A stretch of 9,720 nucleotides of DNA from Candidatus Sigynarchaeota archaeon (lineage in GTDB: Archaea > Asgardarchaeota > Jordarchaeia > Jordarchaeales > Jordarchaeaceae): positions 1-9,720 of the forward strand of contig JAUQYY010000020.1 of the NCBI GenBank assembly GCA_030587505.1, in the 5' to 3' direction. The position numbers and the translations under genes were made by a program. A model generated the notes under the pieces. That model was not told the DNA's origin and did no database searches. It worked only from the letters and a program-made list of their open reading frames with translations. Positions 8,801 to 9,720 of this stretch are shown in pieces. Position 1 is the stretch's first letter. Each line of letters begins with the position of its first letter.

Positions 8801-9118
8801 ATCTATTCCCTCGCAAAGCGCCTCCAGCTCCTCATCATACCAATCATCATCCATTTGTTCCATACGGTTCTCTGGCAGTTCCGGGCCATCATCCACTTCT
8901 ATCTCCTCCGGGTCCGGCGGCTCAAGCCACTCATCCCATTCTTCTCCCTCTATTTCTTCCAAGTCTGGTGGTTCAATCCATTCGTCCTGTTCTGGGTTCT
9001 CCCTAAGTATTATTTTCCCCTCCAGGGGCGGTTCCGTTTTTTCTGTTGATCCCTCCGTTATTTCTTCTGAAGGTGGTTCACCTTCTTCCCCCATTTCTCC
9101 GTGGTTTCCCCACTCCAT
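3416..9118 (-). CDS. Giant 1900-aa modular protein of unknown function
   Basis: The start at ATG 9118 is secure because AGGAGG lies 9 nt upstream. Visible plan: residues 1-160 are strongly acidic and Trp/Tyr-dotted, with an exact 18-residue duplication (92-109 and 123-140) and an older one (45-57 and 62-74). Residues 165-460 show alternating hydrophobic patterns with many aromatic residues and glycines, likely beta-rich. Residues 460-570 are an acidic Ser/Thr/Gly linker. Residues 570-1030 are helical with three diverged HTH-like units (574-635, 702-765, 913-978) and a coiled-coil-like stretch near 985-1030. Residues 1105-1900 are a compact module with many Trp, Tyr and Cys, a CVLC pair at 1646-1649, and no motif I can assign. 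No signal peptide, Walker A motif or clear membrane helix is seen, so it is probably intracellular. A short ORF precedes it and the 542-aa gene follows 11 nt after its stop. The N-terminal 1100 codons are GC-rich and the C-terminal 800 are AT-rich, suggesting fusion or module exchange. A scaffold or nucleic-acid-associated role is only inferred. Confidence 0.9.
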   Translation of the reverse strand: MEWGNHGEMGEEGEPPSEEITEGSTEKTEPPLEGKIILRENPEQDEWIEPPDLEEIEGEEWDEWLEPPDPEEIEVDDGPELPENRMEQMDDDWYDEELEALCEGIDMGDGEEYESAGGREREDWYDEELEALCEGIDMGDDVMEDPWEEKQEDMIEEGNGGGGGVESQWWDYSGGDDFGRVGLPNREFTFTRRWERRDTPDEGWVEYYAETASARNEKVGAAHERTFIFARGETGEGDKVAGVGRTDGAEFSAWVWGDEGWFEEVYVRAERSSVVENWEISRPVDASLMWFPPGADIKGELRITRDPRLKDLKAFGKSTEFWTDSDGYPTVRSTRWLILQRDGREGKDDEFRSGPGRSSVVMVMRVDVLQFRPGREGVVNRESFLTTFSPLEGARRGARCSLESSEECGGGGKETAGQWWMRVLLGGKGDGGHINDYRFKGEFTELVYLPPDASETSIGDEKTRVAAVGCEDGVRSEENITDGFDEASTGKTEEGTSQRRDSGDVVEGVADASNFTEADETATGYEEAAIPEVFKEGKETGGDVEYDAEARGRASEEKGWESAPVELGSDGRVSVGSVLRIVGEGVFRAGSEEEYWRRLRKRGIELDYKKLSEMLLIRRELPKGVYLALKSLAEEDEKENQEGYSDETSWIDSNTELTPVEEKKRKNDSSIESEQLEQQEREEPSLEDLFVIISNVVRGVTYSVSRRGVQKLLKKAVRRCGGEKGLVEELRRKSGIGPKLLYESLKGGEISLRLFGAILKLAEETQKTEEKVREVVEKTLKLIKQLGLKLPQGEEGDALSTAPEKGEEDPARELRRRGYAYLGQKIGEHMSGEGLLDDWILDLITACEQPPITRKEGFEEILEKLRRIWKKLGIDADAAIAPLIEEAYGELERSELLILLYNPRREPLGMRGMAVSYIDVLEILVEAARRAGSVEKFLEIFREKTGRTVSPSLLDYMLATRRLDKDVLKVALEYAYETEENMKERLRLLQKNTDYILGRLLEEARFLSRLEFLLEPLEELNRRLKQHGRKVFLGTQTWEIEQRKEVIPATVQQVTDTIGVTESIGLERVEKSEAEGWKDVVSSVVSFGEEKPGGASPSTGGKLFAVGAYTDVEKLWNAILSDPNTVTIFEYMNPDWRETGGIAPAGPIINLMQANWGNYYGYESSRYLFNIFTIIENCLRRSFFPVSFGDVFTRSTLNYYIGQHQRGLATLAELRPEFGDSLCVYIFDHASAFVDPTTGIIFILDDFEKPIGFWSFGITVQTSFVRYGDRDGGYINQTFLIHNDPGTCWDRLMWLKQVDSRGNPIVTEDRLIRLGWGYYLGDTFVSCIDDKTGELTKIVLWDMGVNPNRDAQQNVRPQPVKVIDLKEIGTKLDCQKFTTGKYVWSERGDYRFTPTGEAVIWGQRTRSGDKIVLSLLRSNINYMLPECTEITDPYRIWPNPNRTPDKRDWHNLMLDEAFCGLMAIAGVHPALQSSFITALSRLKEPERSLTTMKYISYMCDGWGLSPKPVSFDEVKNVIEKTFVKRSFRAFLEHGRHIKTGEADKQKMVGSDRLALEMILGSGVAMIDPCSSGYPSAREVPVLFSYGMEPVTYDQTTHPATASPLVRGSMPLFKVPIEEFTDENGKLLLPDSIEPDEIKIDGKSVKCVLCMRDIVATEQMGGIPVVFVPIFKKDAEVSHQSNPTELIKRVLGTKSDAPITTVMEKFWSSIDKYAVFTFKDGKHIPLRKLGKSTHDAHIYTESEYTPMDFNEISGMLTILAHACSRWATHSSRYPGISQRNALSPKYFFEELCGYLVDKPLEFLGLFRLFEGPSVLAELRKFKPLRHLTNAAYLGWFAMRRHLDDTTKWHPEFKELSKLWKTLKLDEQIPTSIDLYILLLSFTGVQRATSSRQEYLPIEVKQ
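6185..7399 (-). other. Three diverged HTH-like repeats in the giant protein
   Basis: Residues 574-635, 702-765 and 913-978 share one pattern. A hydrophobic helix ends in F/R-R-A/C-G-S/G-x-E; then comes a charged helix with an L-R/F-R-x-K/R motif; then a turn with G-I or G-R; then L-L or K-L-S, a basic or Gly turn (I-R-R, K-G-G, T-R-R), and a last helix ending A-E-E or Y-E-T-E-E. The second half looks like the recognition region of Xre/Cro-type helix-turn-helix proteins, where a turn and G-I lead into L-L-x-x-L-x-G and then L-A-E. The copies differ at most positions, so they are old. The spacers between them are charged and variable. DNA binding is not shown by sequence alone; a helical protein-interaction repeat is the alternative. 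Confidence 0.5.
8698..8845. repeat. Exact 55-bp direct repeat within the giant gene
   Basis: Positions 8698-8752 and 8791-8845 are identical over 55 bases, offset by 93 bases (31 codons), so the frame is kept. Each copy encodes DWYDEELEALCEGIDMGD. Full identity at silent sites points to recent duplication or gene conversion. The 38 bases between the copies encode a different Gly/Glu/Ser/Arg-containing spacer. The unit combines Trp/Tyr, a run of acidic residues and one Cys, like a short binding motif presented in multiple copies. Confidence 0.9.
8897..8986. repeat. Degenerate 17-codon tandem repeat in the acidic tail
   Basis: Residues 45-57 (DEWIEPPDLEEIE) and 62-74 (DEWLEPPDPEEIE) differ at only two positions and are offset by 17 codons. 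At the DNA level the copies have diverged at silent sites, so this duplication is older than the 55-bp one beside it. Both units are Trp-containing acidic motifs. Confidence 0.8.
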
Positions 9119-9127
9119 AGCTGGTTT

Positions 9128-9133
9128 CCTCCT
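9128..9133 (-). promoter_or_regulatory. SD of the giant gene
   Basis: AGGAGG on the minus strand lies 9 nt before ATG 9118 and fits the anti-SD end of 16S rRNA. It fixes the start of the 1900-aa protein and predicts efficient translation. Confidence 0.8.
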
Positions 9134-9152
9134 ACCCTTTTTTATGATTTCT

Positions 9153-9578
9153 TTAGGTGTTGATTATTGGTTCGATATCGTGGCTGTTGGAGATTTTTCT
9201 GTGGGGTTCTGCGCGCGTCCACACACGGCTAAACAGTGTGGAGGGAAGAAACACCACAAACACACCAACCACCAATTGGGGTTTTCTCTCTCTTCCAGAT
9301 TCTTCCGTTCTAGCAGGTATCCTCTGGATTACTTTCAACTGAACTCCGAGGTGGATGAGCCGAGCTTCAGCTTCCTTTATATCATTACGGCTAAAATCAC
9401 TAGCCACGCTGCATAGAGCCGCTACCCAAATTTGAACGTCTACAAAAAAGTTCCATACGCCACTCAGCTGATCCGAGAGAAGACCGGACATATGTGACTC
9501 CTCTAACTTCGTGGAGAACAGATTTGAAAGGAGCCCCACTATTGGAAAATAAAATCTTTTCAAGGACAACGCCCTCAT
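9153..9578 (-). CDS. Small ORF of 138-141 aa, first gene of the cluster, unknown function
   Basis: The frame runs from ATG 9578 to a stop at 9153, 34 nt before the giant gene. The ATG has GAAGGA directly touching it, which is too close; a TTG three codons later (9569) has the same GAAGGA 9 nt upstream, matching the spacing at other starts here, so 138 aa is the likelier product. Residues 7-21 are hydrophobic after a Lys-Arg pair. Residues 39-60 are Trp/Val/Ala-rich, residues 65-85 could be an amphipathic helix, and residues 101-117 (QLVVGVFVVFLPSTLF) are hydrophobic enough to span a membrane. The last 50 residues look less protein-like. The upstream TATA box supports transcription. I recognise no family, and it may be only partly real. 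Confidence 0.5.
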   Translation of the reverse strand: MRALSLKRFYFPIVGLLSNLFSTKLEESHMSGLLSDQLSGVWNFFVDVQIWVAALCSVASDFSRNDIKEAEARLIHLGVQLKVIQRIPARTEESGRERKPQLVVGVFVVFLPSTLFSRVWTRAEPHRKISNSHDIEPIINT

Positions 9579-9616
9579 TCCTTCAGCTATTGAAAGTTAA
9601 AAAAGGATGTGCGTAG

Positions 9617-9624
9617 TTTATAAA
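9617..9624 (-). promoter_or_regulatory. Archaeal TATA box ahead of the cluster
   Basis: TTTATAAA on the minus strand is an exact TATA box. It sits 39-46 bases before the ATG at 9578 and predicts a transcript start near 9594, about 15-25 bases before the first start codon. The sequence just upstream on the minus strand is G/A-rich (GGAAGGGGGTGGGG) rather than a textbook BRE. It is the best candidate promoter for the whole minus-strand operon. Confidence 0.6.
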
Positions 9625-9702
9625 TGATACCCCACCCCCTTCCATATCTTTTTCAAAACCTTATCAAAGTTCTTCTTCAAATTTGGGGGGATAATTCATT
9701 CT

Positions 9703-9710
9703 AAAAAAAA
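9703..9710 (-). terminator. T8 tract, possible terminator of an upstream gene
   Basis: Eight consecutive T residues on the minus strand lie upstream of the cluster promoter. This could end a minus-strand transcript entering from beyond the window, which would insulate the operon. There is no hairpin, and any gene it would serve lies outside the window. Confidence 0.25.
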
Positions 9711-9720
9711 TAATTGCAAG

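Noticed and set aside
8450..9049. Plus-strand 199-codon frame with very hydrophobic translation
   Set aside because: It is antisense to the acidic tail of the giant gene. Asp/Glu codons (GAx) read on the opposite strand give xTC codons for Phe, Leu, Ile and Val, so the membrane-like look is an artefact, and its internal repeat mirrors the 55-bp repeat. The minus frame has the strong SD.
9144..9416. Plus-strand 90-codon frame near the right end
   Set aside because: It overlaps the minus-strand small ORF, which has a TATA box and an SD in order; the plus frame has neither and its translation is low in protein-like patterns.
1..9720. Terminal inverted repeats, CRISPR arrays, tRNA or transposase
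   Set aside because: The two ends of the window do not match each other, no regularly spaced repeat family occurs, no cloverleaf pattern was noticed, and no product shows transposase, integrase or Cas motifs.

Overview
The window looks archaeal, probably from a thermophile of the Thermoproteota type or an element carried by one. This rests on an exact TTTATAAA TATA box about 40 bases ahead of the first gene, strong Shine-Dalgarno (SD) sites 8-9 nt before several starts, GTG and TTG start codons, abundant AGG/AGA/ATA codons, and HEAT-repeat content. It is an inference: no rRNA, tRNA or housekeeping gene is present to place the organism. I also see no transposase, integrase, CRISPR array, capsid or polymerase signature.

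All convincing genes lie on the minus strand and read from right to left as one cluster. (1) A small ORF of 138-141 aa (9153-9578) follows the TATA box. (2) A giant 1900-aa protein (3416-9118) has a canonical AGGAGG site 9 nt before its ATG. (3) A 542-aa protein (1776-3404) starts 11 nt after the giant gene's stop, with no SD of its own. (4) After a short gap with a second possible TATA box and a palindrome, an SD-led TTG small ORF of 53 aa (1537-1698) overlaps the front of (5) a HEAT-repeat protein with a C-terminal cysteine cluster (438-1634, or 438-1544 if it starts at an SD-led GTG). Positions 1-437 hold no convincing gene.

The giant protein has a mosaic plan. Residues 1-160 are extremely acidic (66 Asp/Glu against 7 Lys/Arg) with exact and degenerate tandem duplications. 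Residues 165-460 look beta-rich, followed by an acidic linker. Residues 570-1030 are helical and hold three diverged copies of a roughly 65-residue unit that resembles a Xre/Cro-type helix-turn-helix. Residues 1105-1900 are a large globular module with no family I recognise. DNA for this last module and the start of the 542-aa gene is visibly AT-richer than the DNA on either side, so the AT-rich block crosses a gene boundary and may have been exchanged as a unit.

I cannot assign a biochemical function to the giant or 542-aa proteins. The compact order of an orphan giant protein, an orphan partner and a HEAT adaptor suggests one multi-protein complex. The HTH-like repeats, acidic tail and Cys-cluster HEAT protein hint at nucleic-acid or protein scaffolding, but that is inference only.
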